Shown here in pieces: positions 33,193-41,323 of a stretch of DNA of 64,000 bases. The stretch is from Lachnospiraceae bacterium (GTDB taxonomy: Bacteria; Bacillota; Clostridia; Lachnospirales; Lachnospiraceae): NCBI GenBank assembly GCA_016283575.1, contig JAEEND010000025.1, forward strand, positions 62,001 through 126,000, in the 5' to 3' direction. The translations under genes and the position numbers were made by a program. The notes under the pieces are model-generated. The model worked only from the letters and a program-made list of their open reading frames with translations, was not told the DNA's origin and made no database searches. Numbering within the stretch: position 1 is the first letter of the stretch; the number at the start of each line of letters is the position of its first letter.

Positions 33193-34185
33193 ATGAAGAT
33201 AAACATATATTACGGGGGACGGGGACTTATCGACGACCCCACACTTTATGTAATAAACAAAATGCAGGCAGTTTTGGAGGAGCTTCACGTAACGGTTGAG
33301 CAGTTCAATTTACATGAACTTAAGAACACCATTACAACACTTCCACAGACCCTTAAAAATGCGGATGGCGTTATTTTTGCCACTACGGTTGAGTGGTACG
33401 GAATAGGTGGCTACATGCAGCAGTTTCTCGATGCCTGCTGGTTATATGGCGACAAAGACAAGATCAGTAAGATTTACATGTGTCCCGTTGTAATGGCCAC
33501 AACCTATGGAGAGAGAGAAGGTAAACTCAACCTTGCAAATGCATGGGAAATCCTGGGTGGTCTTCCTTGCAGCGGTATCTGCGGATATATAGAAGATGCG
33601 TCGATGCTTGAAAACAACGATGACTATACTCGTCTCATTGAGAAGAAGGCTGAGAATATGTACCGTACCATTAATCAAAAGGTTGCAAGTCTTCCTGCCA
33701 GCAATCAGGCAGTAAAGCAGAAGGTATATCTCACCAAGAACATAGATTTAACACCTCAGGAATCAGAGCAGTTATCAAAATATGCCTCCGATGATGCTTA
33801 TGTTCAGAAGCAGAAAGAAGATATAACAGAGCTCGCCAGCATGTTCAGAGATATGATGGGGGTTCCCGAAAAAGAAGAACCCGATGAATTTATAAAAGAT
33901 TTTACCGAAGCCTTCCACCCGGAAGCAGGTCTTGAAACTTCATATCTCTTTGTGATTTCCGGAAAGAACAAGCCCTTGTTTATAAAAATCGAAGGTATGG
34001 AATGTAAGTGCGAATACAAAGACGGCGAGAAGGCCAGTGTTGAGTTAAACATCCAGGCAGACAAGCTTCGCGATATAGTGAAGGGAGACATGACCTTCCA
34101 GAGAGCCTTCATGGCAGGTGACATGAAGATGAAGGGCGATTTCAAAGCCTTGAGGAACTTGGATACACTGTTTGTATTTGGATAA
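33193..34185 (+). CDS. Flavodoxin-like NAD(P)H-dependent oxidoreductase fused to an SCP2 sterol-binding-like domain
   Basis: 330 residues. Residues about 1-190 are a flavodoxin-like fold: MKINIYYGGRG, ADGVIFATTVEWYGIGGYMQQFLD (FMN-loop region) and VVMATTYGEREGK. The cofactor-binding TxT motif is not obvious. Residues about 235-330 match the SCP2 domain (LFIKIEGMECKCEYKDGEKA, DMTFQRAFMAGDMKMKGDF). The ATG at 33193 follows GGCGG; an upstream in-frame start would overlap the terminator. The substrate is unknown, and a hydrophobic ligand is possible. Confidence 0.8.
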   Translation: MKINIYYGGRGLIDDPTLYVINKMQAVLEELHVTVEQFNLHELKNTITTLPQTLKNADGVIFATTVEWYGIGGYMQQFLDACWLYGDKDKISKIYMCPVVMATTYGEREGKLNLANAWEILGGLPCSGICGYIEDASMLENNDDYTRLIEKKAENMYRTINQKVASLPASNQAVKQKVYLTKNIDLTPQESEQLSKYASDDAYVQKQKEDITELASMFRDMMGVPEKEEPDEFIKDFTEAFHPEAGLETSYLFVISGKNKPLFIKIEGMECKCEYKDGEKASVELNIQADKLRDIVKGDMTFQRAFMAGDMKMKGDFKALRNLDTLFVFG

Positions 34186-34227
34186 AGAGTTTGAGAAAAT
34201 AAAATACTTAATCAGAAAGGCACGAAT

Positions 34228-34635
34228 ATGAAAGACGATTGTATTTTTTGCAAATTGGCTAACGGAGTGATTCCTACCAACTCAATTTATGAAGATGATA
34301 CCTTTAAGGTGATTCTTGATGCAGCCCCCGCCAATGAGGGTCACGCTCTTATTCTTCCTAAGGAGCATTACGATGATGTATTTTCAATAGATGACGGCGT
34401 TCTTGCAAAAATAATGCCTCTTGCCAAGAAAATTGCCACAAAAATGCAAGATTCCTTGCATTGCGACGGCGTAAACATTATCCAGAACAATAAAGAAGCT
34501 GCGGGGCAGACTGTGATGCACTATCACCTTCACATTATTCCCAGATTCAAGAATGATAACCAGAAAATGCTTTGGGTTCCTAAAGAAGTATCCGATGAAA
34601 CCCAGAAAGAAATGGTTAAAAAACTTAGCTTATAA
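34228..34635 (+). CDS. hit: HIT-family nucleotide hydrolase
   Basis: 135 residues, normal for bacterial HinT/HIT proteins. It begins DCIFCKLANGVIPTNSIYED (zinc-type CxxC) and has the catalytic triad motif HYHLHIIPR (HxHxHxx). Expected to hydrolyse adenosine phosphoramidate-type nucleotides. The start follows AGAAAGGC. It is followed by a terminator that recurs twice downstream. Confidence 0.93.
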   Translation: MKDDCIFCKLANGVIPTNSIYEDDTFKVILDAAPANEGHALILPKEHYDDVFSIDDGVLAKIMPLAKKIATKMQDSLHCDGVNIIQNNKEAAGQTVMHYHLHIIPRFKNDNQKMLWVPKEVSDETQKEMVKKLSL

Positions 34636-34648
34636 GAATATGAAAACG

Positions 34649-34680
34649 AAAAGCTTCCGCAGAGCATGCGGAAGCTTTTT
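34649..34680. terminator. Intrinsic terminator, copy 1 of 3
   Basis: A 13-bp perfect stem AAAAGCTTCCGCA / TGCGGAAGCTTTT with a GAGCA loop. Bidirectional by its A and T ends. Bases 34646-34680 are identical to 36764-36798. Confidence 0.95.
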
Positions 34681-34743
34681 GAATTTATAATTGAGTGGAA
34701 ACGAATTGGAAATACTTTAGACATTATTACCGCTTTCCACCTT

Positions 34744-35046
34744 TTATAAACTATCCACTATTCCTTTCATTCGTTCCCACTCTTGACACATTTGAGCCAA
34801 TTTTTCTTTTCCTAAAGGTGTTATTACATAATACTTTCTGACAGGCCCTTCGGAACTTGGCTTTTCATATGATTCTGCAAGTCCTTCAGCTTTTATCCTT
34901 CTAAGAATAGAATAGAAAGTGCTTTCATCCGTGTCATCAACCAGTTGTTTCATTTCTTGAATCAGCGGGTATCCATATATTTCACCTCTAAGCAGGATTT
35001 TAAGGATACAAAGCTCCAAGATACCTTTTTTTAGCTGAGCAAGCAT
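34744..35046 (-). CDS. PadR-family transcriptional regulator
   Basis: 100 residues, the small PadR form. It has GILELCILKILLRGEIYGYPL, the winged-helix block DESTFYSILRRIKAEGLAES and the wing KYYVITPLGKEKL. Expected to repress its own operon and respond to a drug-like or envelope stress. The start overlaps the stop of the membrane protein gene by one base (TAATG), so the order is membrane protein first, then regulator, the reverse of the usual arrangement. Confidence 0.92.
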   Translation of the reverse strand: MLAQLKKGILELCILKILLRGEIYGYPLIQEMKQLVDDTDESTFYSILRRIKAEGLAESYEKPSSEGPVRKYYVITPLGKEKLAQMCQEWERMKGIVDSL

Positions 35047-35816
35047 TATTTTAGACTCCTCCGTTTTATAAATAATAAGAACCAGAGGATGGCAATAATA
35101 CTGGCGCTTACTATCGGAAATAAGAAAGCTCTTGGAGCAAAATACGATATCTCAACATTCTTCCATGTCATATACCATCCGCTAACAACAGCACAGAAAA
35201 CTCCGCTTTGTAGCATTCCACCGCTGAACCAAACAATATAACGAAACATATATCCATAAAAGAAAACTAATAGCGAAATAACTGAAAGGAGTAAAAAAGA
35301 TATAAAAATTAATTTAATATATGAGCCTATGATGAGCGGTTCCGTTTCTCCAAAAACAAGATTGGGAATAAGGCCATTTGCTAAAAATAAAAATGCAAGT
35401 TGTAAGGCTATTATTAATATCTGACCACTTATAAAAAATAGGATTTCTTTAGTTGCAGGGTTTATGGCGCCTATCAGTAACCAGTCCTTTTTCCAAAAGA
35501 GGTAGACTATTGTCCATCCGGCTACAAGTAAGGACATCGAAGCAAAAGTATTGTGATATACTGCATACATAAAAAGAAAAATAAACAAAAAGAGAAAAAC
35601 AGATGACAAAACTATATTCCACTGCTTGTTGTTTTTGCTCATATTTTTTTTAAGAACAGATACAAAATTCGTTGGATTATCGAATAATGTATATAGTTCT
35701 CCATTTTCTGTTGATTCTTTTAAATCATATATTGTTTCTTTTATCTCCTTCGCTTTAAAATAATTAATCATTTTTCTATGGGCTGAAACGATAAATTTAT
35801 TATCATTGCTAATCAT
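35046..35816 (-). CDS. Multi-pass membrane protein paired with PadR
   Basis: 256 residues. A cytoplasmic N-terminal part (about 1-75) with KAKEIKETIYDLKESTENG resembles the DUF1700/DUF1129-type start usual in PadR partners. About six membrane segments follow. The ATG at 35816 was chosen because AGAGGAGG lies four bases upstream; the upstream in-frame ATG overlaps that site. Function unknown, probably regulated by PadR. Confidence 0.78.
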   Translation of the reverse strand: MISNDNKFIVSAHRKMINYFKAKEIKETIYDLKESTENGELYTLFDNPTNFVSVLKKNMSKNNKQWNIVLSSVFLFLFIFLFMYAVYHNTFASMSLLVAGWTIVYLFWKKDWLLIGAINPATKEILFFISGQILIIALQLAFLFLANGLIPNLVFGETEPLIIGSYIKLIFISFLLLSVISLLVFFYGYMFRYIVWFSGGMLQSGVFCAVVSGWYMTWKNVEISYFAPRAFLFPIVSASIIAILWFLLFIKRRSLK

Positions 35817-35864
35817 AGTTCGCCTCCTCTCTTGCATATATTGATTGTGGCTATCTTCACTTTG

Positions 35865-35905
35865 AAAGTATCACACTACTGATTAATGGTCAATAGTGAT
35901 TAGTG
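35865..35905 (-). promoter_or_regulatory. Promoter and CACTA...TAGTG operator of the PadR operon
   Basis: On the minus strand TTGACC (35893-35888) and TACTTT (35870-35865) are 17 bases apart. CACTA (35874-35878) and TAGTG (35901-35905), plus the near-repeat ACTGATTA / GTGATTA, overlap the promoter, as expected for PadR autorepression. Confidence 0.5.
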
Positions 35906-35938
35906 TATTCATTTCCCTTAATGTCGAAAAAGATATAA

Positions 35939-35969
35939 AAAAGCTTCCGCAGAATATGCGGAAGCTTTT
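35939..35969. terminator. Intrinsic terminator-like hairpin, copy 2 of 3
   Basis: The same 13-bp arms as copies 1 and 3 with loop GAATA instead of GAGCA. The T tail is short (TTTTAG), so it may terminate weakly. It lies between the PadR promoter and the DUF6088 gene. Confidence 0.8.
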
Positions 35970-36054
35970 AGTATTTACAATACTTGAAAATATAGATAAA
36001 CAGATGTATTATAAAAGTGAAATCAGCAATTTCAGATATGTGAGGATATTAGTC

Positions 36055-36672
36055 ATGGTATATGAATATATAATCAATAATTTTCAAAATGGAGAACCGA
36101 TTTTTATCAGTGAACTCCCAGGAGGCTCTAAGGATTATCTGCGCCAGGAGATGAAGAAACTGGTTGATGACGGGAAAATGGAGCGTTTATATAACGGAGT
36201 TTATTATCTTCCATACCTTACAATCCTTGGAACTAAAGGAAAAATATCCATGGATAAGTATATTGAGAAGAAATATCTCAACGTGGATGGGAAAACAACA
36301 GGGTATATTACAGGGTTGCAACTTGCAAACAAATACGGTTTTACATCGCAGAATCCGGCATGTTATGAAATCTGTAGCAATGAAGCTACAACCAAACAGC
36401 GTAAGCAGGAGATTGATGGAAATACTATCGTGGTCTATAAACCGGTCACCGAAGTGACGGAGAATAACAAATCGGCCCTTCAGTTTTTAGACCTGATGAC
36501 AATGATAGATAAATACAGCGAGATTACAGGGACCGAACTTTCTGCAAAGTTGAAAAAATATGTTGCTGCTGTAAAACTGGATTTCCAAACGGTTAAACAG
36601 TATCTTTCTTTTTATCCGGATAAGGTGTACAGAAATATATATGAAGGGGGCTTAATGAATGAGTTGGTATAG
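36055..36672 (+). CDS. DUF6088-like protein (AbiEi-type antitoxin) without a partner toxin
   Basis: 205 residues. An N-terminal winged-helix part (YEYIINNFQNGEPIFISELP...GKMERLYNGVYYLP) is followed by a conserved C-terminal domain with TTGYITGLQLANKYGFTSQ. This fits DUF6088/AbiEi-like antitoxins of type IV systems, which normally sit next to an AbiEii nucleotidyltransferase toxin. No such gene follows. The start at 36055 was chosen because TGAGGA precedes it; a longer reading back to 35896 would run through hairpin copy 2. The end, ...GGLMNELV, looks abrupt. Confidence 0.72.
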   Translation: MVYEYIINNFQNGEPIFISELPGGSKDYLRQEMKKLVDDGKMERLYNGVYYLPYLTILGTKGKISMDKYIEKKYLNVDGKTTGYITGLQLANKYGFTSQNPACYEICSNEATTKQRKQEIDGNTIVVYKPVTEVTENNKSALQFLDLMTMIDKYSEITGTELSAKLKKYVAAVKLDFQTVKQYLSFYPDKVYRNIYEGGLMNELV

Positions 36673-36764
36673 GGAATGTTTCCTACGATGAGGCGATAGA
36701 AAATGGTATTGCAAAAGTTGCTGAGACAAGTGCATTTGTACTAAGATTCCCACGCTCTATTTAA
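36663..36764 (+). pseudogene. Short open tail, possible remnant of a lost downstream gene
   Basis: In a frame shifted by one base from the DUF6088 gene, 33 codons stay open, reading VGIGNVSYDEAIENG and ending AFVLRFPRSI. No start codon or ribosome site is visible, and I do not recognise the family. It could be the 3' remnant of the missing toxin or chance. Confidence 0.25.
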
Positions 36765-36766
36765 CG

Positions 36767-36798
36767 AAAAGCTTCCGCAGAGCATGCGGAAGCTTTTT
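36767..36798. terminator. Intrinsic terminator, copy 3 of 3
   Basis: AAAAGCTTCCGCA / TGCGGAAGCTTTT with a GAGCA loop, identical to copy 1. It also serves as the terminator of murG, which is on the minus strand. Confidence 0.95.
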
Positions 36799-36807
36799 CT
36801 AAGTTAA

Positions 36808-37878
36808 CTATTTTAATCTGTACTCTTCAATGAGTCCCATGATAGTTGCGATGGGGTTTAACTGGCTTGACTGAGTCATGTTGTCTATATATGACTGTCT
36901 GTTACAGAAAAGCTCCTGAAGGGACTGGACTAAAGTATCGGGAGTCATATCTTCTTCATGAAGCACAAGGGAGAAACCCTGTGATTCAAAAGAAGCTGCA
37001 TTTAAAAGCTGATCTCCACGGGAAGCGCTGGCAGGAAGCGGTATTAAGAGGTTTGGTTTCTTAAGAGCGAGCAGTTCGCAGATGGAGTTGGCACCTGCTC
37101 TTGAAATAACCACATCTGCCATGGCGAACACATCTTTTAAATCTTCTTTTAAATATTCAAATTGCTTGTAACCTACGATTCCGTTAAGGGAATCATCAAG
37201 ATTTCCCTTGCCGCAGATATGAACAATATTAAAGTCTTTAAGTATCTGTGAAAGGGCACTTCTAACGGTTAAATTAATATTTCTTGCACCGAGGCTTCCT
37301 CCGATTATAAGTACCACGGGCTTACCCGAGTTAAAACCGCACAGAGAAAGACCTTTCTCGCGCTTTCCCTCGGAAAGCTCACGTCTTATGGGGGAACCGG
37401 TCAGTACGCTCTTTCCCGCGGGAAGGTAAGAAACTGTTTCAGGGAAGTTGCAACATACTTTTTCGGCGAGAGGAATACAAAGCTTGTTAGCAAGACCGGG
37501 TGTTATATCTGATTCATGTATGATGCAGGGGATATGAAGAGCGTGTGCCGCACGAACAATGGGAACGCTTACAAATCCTCCCTTTGAAAACACGATCGAG
37601 GGATTTATTTCTTTTAAATGCGCTTTAGCTTCGTAGTATCCCTTAATAATCTTAAAAGGATCGGTAAAATTTTTTAAATCAAAATAACGTCTTAACTTAC
37701 CTGTCGCCACACCGTAGTAAGGTACATCATAATCTTCCATGAGACGCTTTTCGATTCCGTCATAGGATCCCATATAGCTTACTTCGAAACCTGCATTTCT
37801 AAGTTCCGGAAGAAGTGCGATATTGGGAGTTACATGCCCCGCGGTACCACCGCCTGTTAATACTATTTTCTTTTCCAT
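36808..37878 (-). CDS. murG: UDP-N-acetylglucosamine:lipid I N-acetylglucosaminyltransferase MurG
   Basis: Adds GlcNAc to lipid I at the inner face of the membrane, the last cytoplasmic step of peptidoglycan precursor synthesis. 356 residues, normal. It has the N-terminal GGTAGHVTPNIALLPEL loop, GGFVSVPIVRAA, the nucleotide-binding GGSLGARNIN and VISRAGANSICELLALKKP. It is alone here, away from the usual division-cell-wall cluster. The start follows AGGTTATGG-type sequence with no strong ribosome site. Confidence 0.96.
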   Translation of the reverse strand: MEKKIVLTGGGTAGHVTPNIALLPELRNAGFEVSYMGSYDGIEKRLMEDYDVPYYGVATGKLRRYFDLKNFTDPFKIIKGYYEAKAHLKEINPSIVFSKGGFVSVPIVRAAHALHIPCIIHESDITPGLANKLCIPLAEKVCCNFPETVSYLPAGKSVLTGSPIRRELSEGKREKGLSLCGFNSGKPVVLIIGGSLGARNINLTVRSALSQILKDFNIVHICGKGNLDDSLNGIVGYKQFEYLKEDLKDVFAMADVVISRAGANSICELLALKKPNLLIPLPASASRGDQLLNAASFESQGFSLVLHEEDMTPDTLVQSLQELFCNRQSYIDNMTQSSQLNPIATIMGLIEEYRLK

Positions 37879-37927
37879 AACCTGTTTCTCCGATAATTAT
37901 TTACATAGATAAATTAAAATCATCCAA

Positions 37928-37960
37928 CAAAAAAACACAGCCGTAAAGCCGTGTTTCTTT
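37928..37960 (-). terminator. Terminator of the TSCPD gene
   Basis: AAACACAGC pairs with GCCGTGTTT (one mismatch), and on the minus strand it is followed by a run of Ts. Confidence 0.7.
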
Positions 37961-37961
37961 T

Positions 37962-38210
37962 TTATATTGCTCCGTTTACGTAAGCGCTTAATGCTTTTGA
38001 AAGCTGGTCGGGGCAGGATGTTGCTCTGGGACCGCAGGTAATACCTGAAAGTCTTTCGATGGCTTCTTCCACCTTCATGCCTTTAATAAGCGCATTAAGT
38101 CCCTTGTGGTTTCCGTCACATCCGCCGGTGAACACAACATTTTCCACTTTGCCGTCAACAACTTCAAAATCTATTCCCACTGCACAAATTCCCTTGGGTA
38201 CGTAATGCAT
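37962..38210 (-). CDS. TSCPD-domain protein (TIGR03905-like)
   Basis: 82 residues. It has PKGICAVGIDFEVVDGKVEN, GCDGNHKGLNALIKGM and ITCGPRATSCPDQLSKAL, the TSCPD motif otherwise seen at the C-terminus of class II ribonucleotide reductases. Stand-alone members are common in clostridia and of unknown function. The three Cys suggest metal or iron-sulfur binding (inference). An AAAGGAGA-type site precedes the ATG. Confidence 0.88.
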   Translation of the reverse strand: MHYVPKGICAVGIDFEVVDGKVENVVFTGGCDGNHKGLNALIKGMKVEEAIERLSGITCGPRATSCPDQLSKALSAYVNGAI

Positions 38211-38405
38211 GATAAATCTCCTTTTATATTAAATCCGCTGTGCTTTGTACTCAGCAAAGCTGATTATCGGGCGCACAACTCCGTCGTGCTTCATTATATC
38301 AAAAACAGGCGTAATGGCAATATTTTTTACTAAGAAGTTATCAATTGTGATATGATTATAAGGCAGACGTGTTTTTAAATTACTTTAACGTAAAGGAAAT
38401 AGATT

Positions 38406-39002
38406 GTGGGTAAAATAGTTTATATAATGGGGAAGAGTTCCACCGGCAAAGATACCATATTTAAAGAACTCATAAGAGGTAACAAATTTCCATTTAAAAC
38501 CCTGGTTACATACACAACCCGTCCCAAGCGTTCCGGGGAAAAAGAAGGCTATGAATATCACTTTGTGACAGAAGATGAATATCAGAGCATGGAGAAGGAA
38601 GGCAAGGTAATAGAAGCCCGCACCTATCCGTCAGCCATGGGTCCCTGGAGATATTTTACAGTAAATGACGGGCAGCTTGATTCCGACGACACATTTATAA
38701 CCATAGGCACTCTTGAGTCCTATTGTTCCATGAAGGACTACCTTAAAAAGAACCAGTTGATACCTGTTCTTGTGGAACTTGATGACGGTGTGAGACTTCA
38801 GAGAGCCCTTAATCGCGAGAAGAAGCAGCAGACGCCGGGATACGAAGAGATGTGCCGAAGATTTTTGGCCGATCAGAAGGATTTTTCTGAAGAGAACATT
38901 AAAAAAGCAGGAATTATAAAGAGATTTACAAACAACGATTTACTGAAGTGCTTACATGAGATAGAAGATTACATTACGAGGGAACTTGAGAATGGATGTT
39001 AA
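38406..39002 (+). CDS. Guanylate kinase-like nucleotide kinase
   Basis: 198 residues. The GTG start at 38406 follows AAAGGA and is required to keep the first strand before the P-loop, which reads GKSSTGKDT instead of the usual [30 protein letters not shown] is the GMP-binding block, with the conserved Ser/Tyr region. The lid is altered and there are fewer Arg than in true Gmk, so it may not be the housekeeping enzyme. It stands where tmk (thymidylate kinase) stands in the Bacillus yaaR-holB cluster. Confidence 0.75.
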   Translation: MGKIVYIMGKSSTGKDTIFKELIRGNKFPFKTLVTYTTRPKRSGEKEGYEYHFVTEDEYQSMEKEGKVIEARTYPSAMGPWRYFTVNDGQLDSDDTFITIGTLESYCSMKDYLKKNQLIPVLVELDDGVRLQRALNREKKQQTPGYEEMCRRFLADQKDFSEENIKKAGIIKRFTNNDLLKCLHEIEDYITRELENGC

Positions 39003-39432
39003 GATCAATCAAATCACTCAGGCACAGGAAATTCAGAAAACACAAAATGTTCAGCAGTCAAGCGATGAATTCAAGTTTGTCTTAATGAGCAGAATTTCCG
39101 AAGAGGATCTGCAGGCTCGCCTCACATCTCTTATGGAAGAGATCACCATGCAGGGCGAGAGGATTTCCAAAAAGAAAGATATAAAAGATATGCGCCGTTA
39201 CAGAAGTCTCATAAAAGATTTCATGAACGAGATCATATCCAGATCCCATTCTTTTTCCAGAGAGAACTTTCTTGACAGAAAAGGCCGTCACAGAGTCTAC
39301 GGCATTATAAGGCTCATAGACCAGAACTTAGATGACCTTGCTCAGGAACTGGTAAAAGAACAGAAAGATAACATTACCATATTACAGAAAATAGGAGACA
39401 TACGTGGACTTATCCTTGATATTTTCACGTGA
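38992..39432 (+). CDS. yaaR: YaaR-family protein (DUF327)
   Basis: 146 residues, helical and charged. It carries the YaaR pattern: [38 protein letters not shown] and [20 protein letters not shown]. The function of the family is unknown. The ATG at 38992 lies inside the end of the kinase gene and follows GAGGGA. Its position before holB matches Bacillus. Confidence 0.88.
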   Translation: MDVKINQITQAQEIQKTQNVQQSSDEFKFVLMSRISEEDLQARLTSLMEEITMQGERISKKKDIKDMRRYRSLIKDFMNEIISRSHSFSRENFLDRKGRHRVYGIIRLIDQNLDDLAQELVKEQKDNITILQKIGDIRGLILDIFT

Positions 39433-39444
39433 CGGGAGGTGCCG

Positions 39445-40434
39445 ATGCCGGGCTTCAATGACATAATAGGACAGGACCAGATAAGAGAGCATTTGGAAAA
39501 CGCCATAAAGCAGGACAAAGTATCCCATGCTTACATAATCGTGGGCGAGCGCTATGCGGGAAAAGAATTTATCGCCCGCGTATTTGCACAGGCCCTTCTT
39601 TGTGAAAAAGAAGAAAATGTGCCCTGCGGTGAATGTCACAGCTGTAAGCAGGCTTTATCCAACAATAATCCCGATATCATAAAGGTTACTCATGAAAAGC
39701 CCAACGTAATAAGCGTTGACGACATAAGAGTACAGGTCAATGAAGATGTATTAAAGATGCCTTACGGCGGGAAAAAGAAGGTTTACATCATCAATGAGGC
39801 AGAGAAGATGAATCCTCAAGCCCAGAATGCTCTTCTTAAAACCTTTGAAGAGCCGCCCGAATATGCGGTGATCCTTCTTCTTGTGACCAATGAGGAGGAG
39901 CTTCTTCCTACAATCCGTTCCCGTGCCGTTACATTAAACATGAAGCCGGTTGCGGATAAGATCGTAAAGAAATATCTCATGGAAGAGGTTAAGATACCGG
40001 ACTATAAGGCTGACGTCTGCGTTGCTTTTGCCCGTGGAAATCTCGGAAAGGCAAAGCTTCTTGCCACCAACGAAGAGTTTGATGAGATCCGCGACGATGT
40101 CGTTAATCTCTTAAAATACCTCCCCGACATGGAAGTGTCGGAGCTTATTCAGGCAGTTAAGCATGCCTCTGAGCATAAGCTTGAAATCAATGATTACATC
40201 GATATCATCATGGTGTGGTACAGAGACATTCTTTTGTTTAAAGCCACCCAGGATGCAAACGACTTGATTTTCAAGGATGAGATACAGTATATTAGAAAAG
40301 TGGCCGACAAGGTGGATTACGAGGGCATTCAGGTAATTATCGACGCCCTTGAAAAAGCTAAGAAACGTATTGCGGCTAACGTTAATTTTGAACTTACCAT
40401 GGAATTGCTTTTCTTAACAATTCAAGGAAAATAA
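39445..40434 (+). CDS. holB: DNA polymerase III subunit delta'
   Basis: 329 residues, a clamp-loader subunit. It has a degenerate P-loop GERYAGKEF, as expected for delta', the zinc module CEKEENVPCGECHSCKQA, sensor-1-type LLVTNEEELLPTIRSR and an SRC-like region. The ATG at 39445 sits behind GGGAGGT. It is part of the yaaR-holB-ricT-trmN6 cluster with short gaps. Confidence 0.92.
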   Translation: MPGFNDIIGQDQIREHLENAIKQDKVSHAYIIVGERYAGKEFIARVFAQALLCEKEENVPCGECHSCKQALSNNNPDIIKVTHEKPNVISVDDIRVQVNEDVLKMPYGGKKKVYIINEAEKMNPQAQNALLKTFEEPPEYAVILLLVTNEEELLPTIRSRAVTLNMKPVADKIVKKYLMEEVKIPDYKADVCVAFARGNLGKAKLLATNEEFDEIRDDVVNLLKYLPDMEVSELIQAVKHASEHKLEINDYIDIIMVWYRDILLFKATQDANDLIFKDEIQYIRKVADKVDYEGIQVIIDALEKAKKRIAANVNFELTMELLFLTIQGK

Positions 40435-40444
40435 AGGATAAAAC

Positions 40445-41323
40445 ATGATAGAAGTTATTGGAGTTAAATTCAGGGAAGCCGGTAAAGTATATTACTTTTC
40501 CCCCGGGGACAAAGAAATAAAGCGTGGCATGCACGTTATCGTGCAGACTGCACGCGGCATGGAATATGGCGTGGTTATGCTTGGTAACGTGATGGTCGAA
40601 GATGAAAAGGTTATTCAGCCACTTAAATCCGTTATCAGAATCGCCACCAAGGAAGATGATGAAAAAGAAGCTTCCAACAGACAGAAAGAAAAAGAAGCTT
40701 TCCCCATATGTAAAGAAAAAATCGAAAAGCACAACCTGCCAATGAAGTTAATTAACGTAGAATGCACCTTCGATAATAACAAGATGCTTTTCTATTACTT
40801 CAGCGATGGCCGAGTTGACTTCAGAGAACTGGTTAAAGATCTGGCAGCAGTATTCCATACCAGAATTGAGATGCGTCAGGTAGGTGTTCGTGACGAAGCA
40901 AAGCTTCGCGGCGGTATCGGTATCTGCGGACGCCCCCTTTGCTGCACCACATACATGGCTGATTTCCAGCCCGTATCCATCAAGATGGCAAAAGAACAGA
41001 ACCTGTCACTTAACGCTACCAAGATTTCAGGCGTATGCGGACGTCTTATGTGCTGTCTTAAAAATGAAGAAGAAACCTACGAAGAATTAAACAGAAACCT
41101 TCCTATAGTAGGGGATGAAGTTACAATCATCGCCGAAAAGAAGAAGGGACAGGTTCAGTCGGTTAACGTATTAAGACAGCTTGTAAAGGTTATTGTAGAA
41201 GAAAACGACGAAAAGGAATTAAGGGAATATAAGCCCGAAGAGCTTTCTTTTAAGAAGCGAAGAAACAAAAAACTTGAGCTCACCGAGGAAGAAAAGCAGG
41301 CACTTAAGGACCTTGAAAGTTAA
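40445..41323 (+). CDS. ricT: PSP1-domain regulatory protein RicT (YaaT)
   Basis: 292 residues. The PSP1 domain has the iron-sulfur-binding Cys clusters CGRPLCCTTYM and CGRLMCCLKNEEE. In Bacillus the RicAFT complex modulates RNA maturation by RNase Y and affects phosphorelay. The end is charged, KKRRNKKLELTEEEKQALK. It overlaps the next gene by one base. Confidence 0.92.
   Translation: MIEVIGVKFREAGKVYYFSPGDKEIKRGMHVIVQTARGMEYGVVMLGNVMVEDEKVIQPLKSVIRIATKEDDEKEASNRQKEKEAFPICKEKIEKHNLPMKLINVECTFDNNKMLFYYFSDGRVDFRELVKDLAAVFHTRIEMRQVGVRDEAKLRGGIGICGRPLCCTTYMADFQPVSIKMAKEQNLSLNATKISGVCGRLMCCLKNEEETYEELNRNLPIVGDEVTIIAEKKKGQVQSVNVLRQLVKVIVEENDEKELREYKPEELSFKKRRNKKLELTEEEKQALKDLES

Noticed and set aside
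35896..36054. Upstream extension of the DUF6088 gene
   Set aside because: It would encode through hairpin copy 2; a good ribosome site exists at 36055.
34649..36798. CRISPR array formed by the three identical hairpins
   Set aside because: There are only three copies, spaced about 0.8-1.3 kb apart with genes between them, and each is an intrinsic terminator.
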